A stretch of DNA of 64,000 bases from JBKEBQ01 sp047973225 (GCA_047973225.1 JBKEBQ010000040.1:11645-75644); one strand, 5' to 3'. Counted from the first letter of the stretch, positions 53,068 to 62,682 are shown. Program-made: numbers and translations. Notes: generated by a model from the letters alone, not told the origin.

Positions 53068-53844
53068 ATGCAAGAAGTGAATTATCATACACACACCAAA
53101 CGCTGTGGTCATGCGATTGGTGAGGATGAAGAATATATTGAGGCAGCCATTGCGGCAGGTTTTAAAACTTTGGGAATTAGTGATCATATCCCATGGTTTG
53201 CTCATGACAAAAAAAGTGATCGCATGCCTTTTTCACAGTTGGATGAATATATTGAAGATATCAATGCATTAAAAGTAAAGTATCGAGATAAAATTCGAAT
53301 TTTGGTTGGATTTGAATTCGAGTACATGGAAGAAGAAGGAAGTGATGAATATTTACGAGCAGTAAAAGAGAAGGTTGATTATTTGATTCTTGGACAGCAT
53401 CAAAAATATTTTGGTTATGAATATAATGATCTTTGCGATGAAGACGATGTGGAAGTTTACACCAATCAGATCATTCGCGCACTGGATTTAAAATTAACAA
53501 AATATCTAGCACATCTTGATTATTTTATTTTAGGAAAAAAATCATTTACTGAGCATGATAAGCAGTGTGTGTATCGTATTTGCGAAGCAGTCAATCGCAA
53601 TGAAGGATATATTGAGTTGAATTTGAAAGGAATGCAGTATGGAAAATCAATGTTCAATGGAAAACTTCAATATCTGTATCCGCATGAAGATGTATTTAAA
53701 ATAGTGAGTGCGTGTCAGTGCAAGGTTATTTTTGGTTATGATGCACACTATCCAGCTGCATTGAAACAAAGAGATAAGGAACGATTGATTAGGGAAGAAT
53801 TTGCCCATTTGCATCTTAACTTTGTTGATCAGGTAGAGTTTTAA
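53068..53844 (+). CDS. PHP-domain phosphatase (histidinol-phosphatase-like)
   Basis: A 258-residue PHP-fold metallohydrolase. NYHTHTKRCGHA is the first metal motif, GISDHIPW the second, VGFEFEYM and LGQHQKYF later ones, and GYDAHYPAAL the C-terminal ligand. The HisK/HisJ histidinol-phosphatase group fits best, but no other histidine genes are nearby, so another phosphate ester may be the substrate. GGGAGG before the ATG. Confidence 0.85.
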   Translation: MQEVNYHTHTKRCGHAIGEDEEYIEAAIAAGFKTLGISDHIPWFAHDKKSDRMPFSQLDEYIEDINALKVKYRDKIRILVGFEFEYMEEEGSDEYLRAVKEKVDYLILGQHQKYFGYEYNDLCDEDDVEVYTNQIIRALDLKLTKYLAHLDYFILGKKSFTEHDKQCVYRICEAVNRNEGYIELNLKGMQYGKSMFNGKLQYLYPHEDVFKIVSACQCKVIFGYDAHYPAALKQRDKERLIREEFAHLHLNFVDQVEF

Positions 53845-53853
53845 GGAGCAACA

Positions 53854-54723
53854 ATGATTAAATTATTAGCTTGCGATGTAGATGGAACTTTGTTGAATGA
53901 ACAGCATACTATTGATAAAGAAGTGGTTTTGGCAATTCAACATTTACAAGAAAGTGGTGTGCATTTTTTACCAACAAGTGGAAGAGATTACTATGCACTG
54001 CAAAAGGCTGTAGAGGAGCTTGATATACAGAGTGAATGCATTTGTTTGAATGGTGCAGAGTTTTATGGTTGTGAAGGGGAGTTGGTGGCGAGTATTCCTT
54101 TTTCGCAGAAAAAAGCGCGTGAAATACATGCGTATGTAAGTTCACATGTTGCTGTTGAAGATATTGAATATATATACAATAAAAAGCGTTATCTTAATAT
54201 TTCAAAGCGAGCACTGCAAAAGGTTTTAGTAGATAAAGCACAAAACATAAAAGCCCTTGATGAACAGAGGAAAAGGATGTTTTTATCTGTATTAAAAAAA
54301 ATTATGGCTTGCGAAGAAGATATTGAAAAAATTTTAGAACACCCTATATTAAAAATTGAAATGCATTTTTCAAATGATGTACTGCGCAATCAGATAATTG
54401 CAGGATTGGAAACAATTGATGGGATTGCAATTACGTCTTCTTCCTCAAAAAACATTGAATTGAATGATATTTTGGCAACGAAGGGGAATATGGTGTTGCA
54501 TGTTGCTAAACAATATGGTTATTGTGAGCACGAAATTGCGGTTGTTGGAGATGGAATGAATGATATTTCAATGTTGTCTAAATTTGAACACTCTTATGCC
54601 ATGGGACAGGCGAGTGCGTGTGTGAAAAAAGCGGCCAAACGCACGACCGTAGATAATGCACATGGAGGCGTTGCAGCCGTCATTTATGAAATATTACAAA
54701 TCAATAAAAAAGAAACGCTTTAA
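53854..54723 (+). CDS. Cof-type HAD-IIB family hydrolase
   Basis: A 289-residue HAD phosphatase with a IIB cap. ACDVDGTLLNEQHTI has both catalytic Asp residues, PTSGRDY is motif II, and VVGDGMNDISMLSKFEHSYAMGQA is motif IV. Probably dephosphorylates a sugar phosphate, or FMN/PLP as some Cof proteins do. AAGGAG before the ATG. Converges on the methyltransferase gene. Confidence 0.92.
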   Translation: MIKLLACDVDGTLLNEQHTIDKEVVLAIQHLQESGVHFLPTSGRDYYALQKAVEELDIQSECICLNGAEFYGCEGELVASIPFSQKKAREIHAYVSSHVAVEDIEYIYNKKRYLNISKRALQKVLVDKAQNIKALDEQRKRMFLSVLKKIMACEEDIEKILEHPILKIEMHFSNDVLRNQIIAGLETIDGIAITSSSSKNIELNDILATKGNMVLHVAKQYGYCEHEIAVVGDGMNDISMLSKFEHSYAMGQASACVKKAAKRTTVDNAHGGVAAVIYEILQINKKETL

Positions 54724-54739
54724 GGTTAAACGTTTCTTT
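54709..54739. terminator. bidirectional terminator
   Basis: AAAGAAACG (54709-54717) pairs with CGTTTCTTT (54731-54739) around a 13-nt loop. It lies between two convergent genes and overlaps both ends. Confidence 0.7.
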
Positions 54740-55613
54740 GGGTGTGTATCCAACGACCATAAATGCCGCAAGGCAAAAGACTTTGACTTTTACGAATCGC
54801 CAAACAATTTTCACCAGTTTCAACATGGCCATATGCTTTTTGTTTGTGCATGATATCGCATAAAACATTTTTCAATACCGTCGCGCTAAACCCTGTTGTA
54901 TATGTGTTTACAAGTAAACAAAGTGCTGTATCAGACAATAACGCACTACACTGTTCAATGAGGGTGTAGAGTTGCTCTTCAATTTTCCAAACTTCATTGT
55001 TGGGCCCTCTTCCATAACTTGGTGGATCCATGATAATGATATCGTATTGACGTCCCCTTCGTTTTTCTCTTGCCACAAATTTTAGAACATCTTCGACGAT
55101 GAAGCGGATTTTTTTATGAGCTAAATTGGATAATTCCATATTTTCTTTTGCCCAGCTAATCATGCCTTTACTGGCATCGACATGAACAACTTCTTGTGCA
55201 CCAGCGCTTGCACAAGCCATAGTAGCACCCCCTGTATACGCAAAAAGGTTCAATACTTTTATATCATTACGTTGGCTATTCTTGATTAAATTTTCTAAAA
55301 CATCCCAATTGGCTGCTTGTTCAGGGAAAATTCCCGTATGTTTAAAGTTGGTTGGGGAAACTTTAAAGCACAGATTTTTATAGGTTATCGTCCATTTATC
55401 TGGAAGTGTTTGTTTAAAATCCCAATGTCCTCCCCCTTTTTTTGAGCGAAGATAGTGGGCGTGGACTTGTTTCCACAGCTTATCATCATGCTTTTTCCAT
55501 AAGACTTGTGGATCAGGACGACTCAAATAGACATCATTCCAGCGTTCTAGTTTATATCCGTCACCACAATCAATACATTCGTAATCTATCCATTGATTTG
55601 CTATTTGTTTCAT
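54726..55613 (-). CDS. class I SAM-dependent methyltransferase, rRNA-methylase-like
   Basis: A 295-residue methyltransferase with NLFAYTGGATMACASAGA (motif I), VHVDASKGMISWAKEN (motif II) and IIMDPPSYGRG (motif IV). The order resembles the RlmI/RlmK C-terminal catalytic domain, which methylates 23S rRNA, but there is no PUA or THUMP domain, so the target is uncertain. An AGGTGAATAT site precedes the ATG on the minus strand. Confidence 0.82.
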   Translation of the reverse strand: MKQIANQWIDYECIDCGDGYKLERWNDVYLSRPDPQVLWKKHDDKLWKQVHAHYLRSKKGGGHWDFKQTLPDKWTITYKNLCFKVSPTNFKHTGIFPEQAANWDVLENLIKNSQRNDIKVLNLFAYTGGATMACASAGAQEVVHVDASKGMISWAKENMELSNLAHKKIRFIVEDVLKFVAREKRRGRQYDIIIMDPPSYGRGPNNEVWKIEEQLYTLIEQCSALLSDTALCLLVNTYTTGFSATVLKNVLCDIMHKQKAYGHVETGENCLAIRKSQSLLPCGIYGRWIHTQRNV

Positions 55614-55738
55614 ATATTCACCTAATTTCTTGTATTATTATAGCATTATTTAGCCAAACGTGAAGAAAATAAGCATACGTTTCTATATGTCGTTTATTGA
55701 GGAAGCATAAGAATTGATGAAGAAGTAAAATAACTGCT

Positions 55739-55766
55739 TTGTTTTTTTTTGTTCATCACGTATAAT
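55739..55766 (+). promoter_or_regulatory. promoter of the lipoprotein gene
   Basis: TTGTTT (55739-55744), 16 nt, TATAAT (55761-55766). Confidence 0.6.
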
Positions 55767-55791
55767 GGTAGTATTGCAATGGAGGTTCTCA

Positions 55792-56433
55792 ATGAAAAAA
55801 ATAGTAACAATTGCAGTCCTTGTATGTTTGATATTTGTAAGTGGATGTAGTAAAAAAGATAAAGAAAAAACAGAAAAAGCAACAATTAAAATTGTAGAAA
55901 ATGGTGTGTATGAAAAGCCAAAAAAAGCTTATAATGTACAAATAAAAGAGTTTAATAAGCTCGAAAAAGTTGTCGGAAGCGATAGCGAGGAATTGGCTAG
56001 GCTTGTTGCAATAAATTTCAGTTTTGATTTCTTTACATTAAAAAATAAAAGTGGTGCAGCTGATGTTGGAGGTTTGACATATTTACCAGAGTCAAGACGG
56101 GAAGAGTTTCAAGTGTTTTCTAGTAATTATGTATATCGTGAATACCAAAATATTGTAAATGACTATGGAAAGAGCGAATTACCAAAAGTGGTAAAGGCAA
56201 AAGTTACAAGTGTAGAAAGCATCACAGCGATGTATACAATAAAAATACCGGGAGATAAAAATCTTGGAACAATCGATAGCGAAGAAGAACAGGAGTTTCC
56301 TGCTTACCAAGTAAGCGTGAATATTTCATATGAAGATAGTGATCTAGATAAAATGGATGTGAAGACATCTGCCGTATTTATTATTATAGACATTGAAGGT
56401 AATGGAAGATTGGAAATTATCGAGATGCAATAA
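55792..56433 (+). CDS. predicted lipoprotein, unknown function
   Basis: A 213-residue lipoprotein: signal peptide with lipobox VSGC (Cys about 19), a Lys/Glu-rich linker, then a domain with no motif I recognise. GGAGG before ATG 55792; the in-frame start at 55765 falls in the promoter. Terminated at 56432. Monocistronic. Confidence 0.78.
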   Translation: MKKIVTIAVLVCLIFVSGCSKKDKEKTEKATIKIVENGVYEKPKKAYNVQIKEFNKLEKVVGSDSEELARLVAINFSFDFFTLKNKSGAADVGGLTYLPESRREEFQVFSSNYVYREYQNIVNDYGKSELPKVVKAKVTSVESITAMYTIKIPGDKNLGTIDSEEEQEFPAYQVSVNISYEDSDLDKMDVKTSAVFIIIDIEGNGRLEIIEMQ

Positions 56434-56457
56434 AGAGCCAATTAGCTCTTTTTTTAT
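56432..56457 (+). terminator. intrinsic terminator
   Basis: AAAGAGC and GCTCTTT with a 6-nt loop, then Ts. The stem begins at the stop codon. Confidence 0.82.
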
Positions 56458-56558
56458 AATTTTAAAAGCTAACGGATAATAGGTAGGGATTTTCATTCCT
56501 ACAGATGCATGCGGTCAGAATAAAACAATAGAGAGTAGGAAAATAAATGAAAACAATG

Positions 56559-56564
56559 TATAAT
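56559..56564 (+). promoter_or_regulatory. -10 box of the U32 gene (leaderless candidate)
   Basis: TATAAT ends 7 nt before ATG 56572, so transcription should begin at or within one base of the start codon. The upstream in-frame ATG (56563) overlaps the -10 box and cannot be used from this promoter. Confidence 0.5.
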
Positions 56565-56571
56565 GTTGCTT

Positions 56572-58809
56572 ATGAAAAATATTGAATTATTATCACCTGT
56601 AGGACGCATTCAAAGTGCTTATGCTGCCATAGAAAATGGTGCAGATGCGATTTATGTAGGTGGCATAAAGTTTGGGGCAAGAGCCTTTGCAAACAATCTT
56701 AGTATGGAGGAATTAACAGATGTTATTGCTTATGCGCATCTTCGTGATGTGCGGGTGTATATAACCTTAAATACATTGTTGTTTGAATATGAATTGGATG
56801 AATGTAAGGCATATATTCAACAGCTCTACCATCTCCATGTAGATGCGATTATTGTGCAAGATTTAGGGATTTTATATTATATTCGGAAAACATTTCCTGA
56901 TTTCGAAGTGCATGCTTCTACACAAATGCATATTTATAATCGAAGTGCACTGCAATTTTTACATCAACAAGGCGTGAAACGAGCTGTTTTGGCAAGAGAA
57001 TGCAGTCTTGAAAAAATTATTTCTTTTCAAAATTTACCTATTGAAAAAGAGGTTTTTGTCCATGGCGCACTTTGTATTTCATACTCAGGACAATGTTTAT
57101 TTTCTTCTATCAACCATGCGCGGAGCGGAAATCGAGGCAAGTGTGCACAGGGGTGTCGGATGCAATATGATTTATATTGTGAAAAAACATTATTGAAAAA
57201 AGACCAATATCTATTGAGTCCGAAGGATTTATGTACGCATACACACATTGCAAAACTACAAGATGCACAAGTGGATTCTATAAAAATAGAAGGTCGCATG
57301 AAGTCAAATGAGTATGTAGCCTATACGACGTATGTATATAGAAGAAAACTAGATAATCCAGCGTATCAAATGAGCGAGGAAGAAGCAAATATATTGAAGG
57401 TATTGTTTCATCGCAAATATACGCTAGGACATGCTTTTCAAGCGAGCGGAAATCAATTTATTAATGAAGATAGACCCAATCATGAAGGTGTTGTGATTGG
57501 AAGCGTATTATATCGGCGGGGTGAAAGAGTATACATCAAATTACAAAAAGAATTAGCACAGTTTGATGCGATTCGTTTTCTTGCAAAACATGAGGATGGA
57601 TGCATTGTAAATCGCTTGTACCAAAATGATTTGTTGATAGCGAAGGGAAATGTCAACAGTGTAGTAGCACTGGATTATGCAAAGCCTGTAGAAGTGAATT
57701 GTGTAGTTGTTAAAACCAAAGATGCTAGAATTGAAAAAGAATTGCGATTGAGCTATCAAAAAAACACGCGGAAGAAAGCATTAAAAGCGGTCATAGAATT
57801 GCATATTGACCAGCCTGTTAAACTAACAATATATAAGCAAGCGCACCAAGTTGAAGTAGTTAGTGAAAGTCTTGTTGAGCGTGCGCAAAGTCGACCTTTG
57901 AAGGACTTGGATATACAAAAAAGTTTACAAAAAACAGGAAATACTCCCTATGAATTCGTAAATATTAATATAATAAAAGATGAAGATATATTCTTTTCTT
58001 TAAAAACACTTAACGAATTACGAAGACAGGCACTGAAAGTTTATGAAGAACAGAAATTGTCTAATTTTCATCGTCAACAAATTCCTTTTAGCATACAATC
58101 ACAAAAACAAACCTTATTCCCACCAAGAATCAGTGCCCATGTAGAAAATGAAGATCAATTACTTGCCTGTTTACAATATAGAGAGATAGTTGTATATACT
58201 AGTGACAAGCGCTTATATGAAAAGTATCAAGCCCAAAAACGAGTTTTGTACGAGACGCAAAATGTATATGATAAATCTTATAAAAAAGCAAGTTGCATCC
58301 ATGATGTAGGAGGTTTGCATAAAGGTTGTGACATAGGATATGGAATTTCAATTCAAAATAGCGAAGCACTATATTATGTTTCGCAGTTGCGAACTAGCTA
58401 CATATCATTGGGATTGGAATTGCGGAAGAAGGATATTAAAGCAATGTTGTCCAAGGTTAAAGATGTATCAATACTTTCCCAATTAGAATTTATGATCTAT
58501 GGAAAGATAAAGTTGATGAGTATGCAGCATTGTGTAGTCAATCATGCTTGCCTACAAAGTGATAAAAAAAATTGTGTATTATGTAAAAAACAAAATTATT
58601 ATTTAAAAAATAGACAGGGACAATCCTTTTATATGCGTGGAGATGATGCGTGTATTTTGCATTTATATAGTGATCAACCGCGAGATGAAATCATGCATGT
58701 ACAATCATATAGAGCACTTGGTATCCAAAGCTTTCATTTCGCATTTTTTGATGAAAGTGCAACAAGTGTTCACCAAATAATACAAAAGTTCCAGAAAAAC
58801 GACCAATAA
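56572..58809 (+). CDS. U32 family protein with DUF3656 (RlhA-like)
   Basis: A 745-residue U32-family protein. IELLSPVGRIQSAYAAIENGADAIYVGG starts the TIM-barrel and VFVHGALCISYSGQCLFSS...GNRGKCAQGCR is the Cys-rich U32 core (about 165-200). A long C-terminal region (about 370-745) fits DUF3656. RlhA of E. coli, with the same layout, hydroxylates C2501 of 23S rRNA; a similar role is plausible. The final quarter has extra cysteines (KKNCVLCKKQ). No ribosome site; see the -10 box at 56559. Confidence 0.85.
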   Translation: MKNIELLSPVGRIQSAYAAIENGADAIYVGGIKFGARAFANNLSMEELTDVIAYAHLRDVRVYITLNTLLFEYELDECKAYIQQLYHLHVDAIIVQDLGILYYIRKTFPDFEVHASTQMHIYNRSALQFLHQQGVKRAVLARECSLEKIISFQNLPIEKEVFVHGALCISYSGQCLFSSINHARSGNRGKCAQGCRMQYDLYCEKTLLKKDQYLLSPKDLCTHTHIAKLQDAQVDSIKIEGRMKSNEYVAYTTYVYRRKLDNPAYQMSEEEANILKVLFHRKYTLGHAFQASGNQFINEDRPNHEGVVIGSVLYRRGERVYIKLQKELAQFDAIRFLAKHEDGCIVNRLYQNDLLIAKGNVNSVVALDYAKPVEVNCVVVKTKDARIEKELRLSYQKNTRKKALKAVIELHIDQPVKLTIYKQAHQVEVVSESLVERAQSRPLKDLDIQKSLQKTGNTPYEFVNINIIKDEDIFFSLKTLNELRRQALKVYEEQKLSNFHRQQIPFSIQSQKQTLFPPRISAHVENEDQLLACLQYREIVVYTSDKRLYEKYQAQKRVLYETQNVYDKSYKKASCIHDVGGLHKGCDIGYGISIQNSEALYYVSQLRTSYISLGLELRKKDIKAMLSKVKDVSILSQLEFMIYGKIKLMSMQHCVVNHACLQSDKKNCVLCKKQNYYLKNRQGQSFYMRGDDACILHLYSDQPRDEIMHVQSYRALGIQSFHFAFFDESATSVHQIIQKFQKNDQ

Positions 58810-58873
58810 TGCCACTTGTATATCTTTTTCCTTTTTTTTGCGCTAAAATGTAAGCAACAAAGAGGTGATGCGT

Positions 58874-58939
58874 ATGTTGCGAGTAAGTAAAAAAGATGTT
58901 GATATGTATCCTTCTTTATGTATGGATGTGCAAGAGTAA
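58874..58939 (+). CDS. 21-residue leader ORF
   Basis: A short ORF with AGAGGTGATGCGT before ATG 58874, encoding MLRVSKKDVDMYPSLCMDVQE. Its last codons form the 5' arm of the terminator at 58925. It may be a regulatory leader peptide for the downstream ankyrin/EF-G-like genes; a chance ORF cannot be excluded. Confidence 0.4.
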   Translation: MLRVSKKDVDMYPSLCMDVQE

Positions 58940-58956
58940 TTTTGCACATCTTTTTT
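58925..58956 (+). terminator. terminator/attenuator ahead of the ankyrin gene
   Basis: GATGTGCAA (58925-58933) pairs perfectly with TTGCACATC (58942-58950), 8-nt loop, six Ts. It sits between the leader ORF and the ankyrin ribosome site, with no promoter between, so it must be partly bypassed for the downstream genes to be expressed from upstream. Confidence 0.82.
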
Positions 58957-58974
58957 CTACGAAAGGAGATGTTA

Positions 58975-59646
58975 ATGATGGATAAAGAATTAAGTATACT
59001 ATGGAAATGTGGTGCTAATGGAGATATAACAACACTTATTGCTCAAATGAAAAAAGGTTGTGATATCAATTACCAAAACGAGGAGGGACGTACAATTTTA
59101 ATGCGCGCTGCAAAACGTGATTTTAAAGACATTGTACGCATTCTTTTAGATGCAGGAGCAGATGTTAATTTACGCGATTTACGAGGCAAAACAGCGCTTA
59201 TGGGTGCTGCTAAAAAAGGTCATAAAACGATTGTTCATAAATTAATGGAAGCAGGAGCACAGATTAATATTCAGGATATAAAAGGTAGAACAGCCCTGAT
59301 GCGAGCAGCATTTTTAGGCAGAGACCGTGTTGTTCGTGAGTTGTTGAAAGGTGATTTGATGCTAGATTTAAAAGATGAAATGGGAAGGACAGCACTTATG
59401 GAAGCGTGTCTTGCATACAAACAAGATGTGATTGATTTGTTACTGATTTCCAAAGCGAGCGTGAACCTACAAGACAATAATGGTTGTACGGCTTTAATGA
59501 GGGCAGCCTATGCAGGTTATAGTGGTTTGGTTGAGAAATTATTAGATTATGGTGCTGATAAAGATATAGAAGATGAAGACGGGAAAAAGGCAATTCATTA
59601 TGTGAGAGAATCATCGTTTAGTGAATTGAAGCCTTTGTTACGGTAG
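58975..59646 (+). CDS. ankyrin-repeat protein
   Basis: A 223-residue cytosolic protein with about six ankyrin repeats: GRTILMRAAKR, GKTALMGAAKKG, GRTALMRAAFLG, GRTALMEACLAY and CTALMRAAYAG mark successive units about 33 residues apart. No signal or TM, so probably a protein-binding scaffold. AAAGGAG at 58962-58968 fits ATG 58975. Nine nt before the EF-G-like gene, so they are likely co-expressed. Confidence 0.9.
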   Translation: MMDKELSILWKCGANGDITTLIAQMKKGCDINYQNEEGRTILMRAAKRDFKDIVRILLDAGADVNLRDLRGKTALMGAAKKGHKTIVHKLMEAGAQINIQDIKGRTALMRAAFLGRDRVVRELLKGDLMLDLKDEMGRTALMEACLAYKQDVIDLLLISKASVNLQDNNGCTALMRAAYAGYSGLVEKLLDYGADKDIEDEDGKKAIHYVRESSFSELKPLLR

Positions 59647-59654
59647 GTGAGAGT

Positions 59655-61733
59655 ATGAGAGATTATAAAGCAAATGAGATTCGTAACGTCTGTGTTTTAG
59701 GGCACAGTGGCGTGGGTAAAACTGCCCTTTTGGAAGCGATGCTGTATTTTACAAAGGCAAGTGATCGTTTTGGAAAAACGAGTGAGGGAAGCAGTTTAAT
59801 TGATTATGATGCTGAAGAAATAAAACGAGGAGCAAGTATCTATACATCGATTGCCCCCATTGAGTGGAAAGAATGTAAAATAAACTTTTTGGATACCCCA
59901 GGATATTTGGATTATGTGGCAGAGCAAGACGCTGCCCTGCATATAGGCGATAATGCATTGGTTGTTGTAAGTGCTAAGGATAAAGTGGAGGTAGGAACCA
60001 TCAATGCTTGGGATAAGGCTAAAAAACGCAAGTTGCCAACCATCTTCTTTATCAACAAGTTGGATGAGGAGTATACATCATTTGAAGAGACGTATGAGTC
60101 TTTGCGAGAAACTTTTGGTAAAAGCGTAATTCCTTTTGAAATGCCGATGGTTGAAAATGGTGAAGTAATTGGTTCCATTAATATTTTAAGAGAAAAGGCT
60201 TGGTACTACAAAGGTGAAAAAGCAAGTCGTGACACTGCTTATGATGTTCCCAAGGAATATCAAGAAATGCTCAATATTTACAAAGCTCAAATTGCTGAGG
60301 CAGTGGCAATGGGTGATGATGAATTGATGGAAAAGTTTTTTAATGGCGAAGAATTTAATGATGCGCAACTTACCCGTGGTGTGCGAATTGGCGTGAGGAA
60401 TGGTGAAATTGTACCGGTATTTAGCGGTTCTGCAACCTTATCCATAGGGATTGAACGGTTGATGGACTTGATCTTAAAATACTTTCCAACGTATGGTGAA
60501 CAAGGGAGTATGCTTGCACATGACCTTAAGCAAAAAGAAATGGTAGAGTTGCAAACAAATGAAGATGGTCCACTAACGTGCCAAGTATTTAAAACCATTG
60601 TGGATCCTTTTGTGGGAAGAATATCGTTTATAAAAATATATAGTGGGATATTGCGTAGTGATGCAATGATGTACAATCCCAAAAAAGATGAAATGGAAAA
60701 AATCGGGCAGATTTTTGTGATTAAAGGCAAGCATCAAACAGCAGTAGGGAAGGTGTTTACGGGTGATATTGTAGCCGTTACAAAGTTGCAGCACACACAA
60801 ACAAATGACACACTTTGCGAGAAGACACACGCTTATGTAGTAGATGAGATTCCTTTCACGAAAGGCTTATTAGCGAAGCGGATTGTACCAAAAACAAAAA
60901 AAGATGATGAGAAGTTAAATAACGCGTTATCAAAAATCATAGAAGAGGATCATTCTTGTTGGGTAGAGTATCATAAAGAAACCAAGGAAACAATTTTATA
61001 TGCGGTTGGTGAACAACATTTTGAAGTGCTAACATCCAAAATGCATCATCGTTATAAAGTGAATGTAGAATTATCAACACCGAAAGTTCCTTATCATGAA
61101 ACAATTACCAAAAGTGTGATTGCCGAAGGGAGACATAAGAAACAGTCGGGTGGGCATGGCCAATTTGGGCATGTATTTATTGAGTTTATGCCAAATGAAG
61201 AAACGGAAGAATTGGTATTTGAACAACGGGTCGTTGGTGGAGCGGTACCGAAAGGATATTTTCCAGCAGTTGAAGCGGGACTAAGAGAAAGTGTTTTGGA
61301 AGGCGTCTTGGCAGGATACAAAGTAGTACGGATGAAGGCCGTATTATTTGATGGTAAATACCATGATGTAGACTCCAGTGAGATGGCATTTAAGCTTGCT
61401 GCGATTTTGGCTTATAAAGAAGGAATGCCAAAAGCCAATCCGATTTTATTGGAACCGATTATGGAGTTAAAAATTAGTGTCCCAGAAACTTTTACAGGAG
61501 TGATTATAGGTGATATTAACAAACGCCGTGGGATGATTATGGGTATGGATATGGAAGGTGATAAGCAAATCATAGAAGTACAAATTCCATTGGCTGAGAT
61601 TATGGATTTCCCTACGGATTTAAGGGCAATTACACAAGGAAGAGGTATATATACACAAATATTCCATCACTACGAAGAGGTACCAGCACAACTTACAAAA
61701 CAAATCATTGACGCACAACACCGTAATGATTAA
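59655..61733 (+). CDS. EF-G-like translational GTPase
   Basis: A 692-residue EF-G paralogue with the same domain order as EF-G. The P-loop reads GHSGVGKT (about 16-23) instead of the GHIDAGKT of canonical EF-G; G3 DTPGYLDY and G4 NKLD are present. The gene is not next to rpsL/rpsG/tuf, which also argues for the EF-G2-type paralogue. Its cellular role in this group is not established. Confidence 0.9.
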   Translation: MRDYKANEIRNVCVLGHSGVGKTALLEAMLYFTKASDRFGKTSEGSSLIDYDAEEIKRGASIYTSIAPIEWKECKINFLDTPGYLDYVAEQDAALHIGDNALVVVSAKDKVEVGTINAWDKAKKRKLPTIFFINKLDEEYTSFEETYESLRETFGKSVIPFEMPMVENGEVIGSINILREKAWYYKGEKASRDTAYDVPKEYQEMLNIYKAQIAEAVAMGDDELMEKFFNGEEFNDAQLTRGVRIGVRNGEIVPVFSGSATLSIGIERLMDLILKYFPTYGEQGSMLAHDLKQKEMVELQTNEDGPLTCQVFKTIVDPFVGRISFIKIYSGILRSDAMMYNPKKDEMEKIGQIFVIKGKHQTAVGKVFTGDIVAVTKLQHTQTNDTLCEKTHAYVVDEIPFTKGLLAKRIVPKTKKDDEKLNNALSKIIEEDHSCWVEYHKETKETILYAVGEQHFEVLTSKMHHRYKVNVELSTPKVPYHETITKSVIAEGRHKKQSGGHGQFGHVFIEFMPNEETEELVFEQRVVGGAVPKGYFPAVEAGLRESVLEGVLAGYKVVRMKAVLFDGKYHDVDSSEMAFKLAAILAYKEGMPKANPILLEPIMELKISVPETFTGVIIGDINKRRGMIMGMDMEGDKQIIEVQIPLAEIMDFPTDLRAITQGRGIYTQIFHHYEEVPAQLTKQIIDAQHRND

Positions 61734-61817
61734 TTGGTTTGTTATCTATATTTATCCTTGTCTAATTAGCGAATTCATGTATAATGGATACTGTAATTGG
61801 AAGTAAGGAGATATATT

Positions 61818-62453
61818 ATGGATGAAATAAAAAATGATTCTAGTTGGGAAGTTGAGGAAGGTAAGGTAAAGTCGGTAACGACGTGGAAGACCTTAAAACA
61901 AGTTCAGATTACATTTGCGATAGAAACACTAATTACAATAGCGTTCATCGTTTTGTGTATATGGGCATTTCAACAACATATTGCATTTGGTGTATTATGT
62001 TTATTGATTACAATGTTTGCGGGCTTATCTGCTTATGGATCGTATACGGCGATGCAGATCTTATATGCGCAAAAACCCGCAAAAGTGGATGAAATGAAAA
62101 AGATGGGGAAGAAAAAGTTTAATATTAAAATTCCTGAATTTAAAATTTCTAAAATCAAAATACCATCATTAGAAAGAAAAATAGAAGCGACATATTCGGC
62201 AACACTTTCCAAAACATCAAGTAAAGATCGTCAGGAAGTTATTGATAATTTGGTTGAAGGCGGAACGCTTTATGTGAATGAAAATTATATTGTTACAACA
62301 AAAAGTGGCTTAGAAGTAGGGGAACTCACAAAACTTCTGATTGCCAAAATAGAAGGAATTGATGTACAGAAATTACGTTGTAAGGTTGTTGAAATTTCTT
62401 TTAATAAATCAAGAAAAAAAGCATTAAGAATTGACTTAAATGTATTGGAGTAA
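61818..62453 (+). CDS. two-TM membrane protein, unknown function
   Basis: A 211-residue protein with two TM segments (about 29-51 and 56-77), a Lys-rich stretch (KKKFNIKIPEFKISKIKIPSLERK) and a soluble C-terminal domain inside the cell. No family recognised. AAGGAG at 61805-61810 fits ATG 61818; the earlier in-frame start at 61797 is rejected. Terminator at 62477. Confidence 0.7.
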   Translation: MDEIKNDSSWEVEEGKVKSVTTWKTLKQVQITFAIETLITIAFIVLCIWAFQQHIAFGVLCLLITMFAGLSAYGSYTAMQILYAQKPAKVDEMKKMGKKKFNIKIPEFKISKIKIPSLERKIEATYSATLSKTSSKDRQEVIDNLVEGGTLYVNENYIVTTKSGLEVGELTKLLIAKIEGIDVQKLRCKVVEISFNKSRKKALRIDLNVLE

Positions 62454-62476
62454 GAGCATAATAAGGCGTGCACGAA

Positions 62477-62514
62477 AAAAGGACGAAATCATTTATTTGA
62501 CTTCGTCCTTTTAT
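62477..62514 (+). terminator. intrinsic terminator
   Basis: AAAAGGACGAA (62477-62487) and TTCGTCCTTTT (62502-62512), 14-nt loop, T-rich end. Confidence 0.82.
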
Positions 62515-62649
62515 AAGGAAGTGGTGAAAGTAGTGTTAACATAGTAAAAATTAAAAGGATTCTCTAACATGTAAGATAAAAAATCATATTTATGTATAAA
62601 AGATAGATAATATCATTGCATAGATATTTTTTAATTTTTAATCCTAAAA

Positions 62650-62672
62650 TAAAACCCCTATTTCTAGGGGGA
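62650..62672 (-). terminator. terminator of tRNA-His
   Basis: On the minus strand CCCCTA, GAAA tetraloop, TAGGGG, then TTTTATTTT. Confidence 0.85.
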
Positions 62673-62682
62673 ATTTTTTTAT

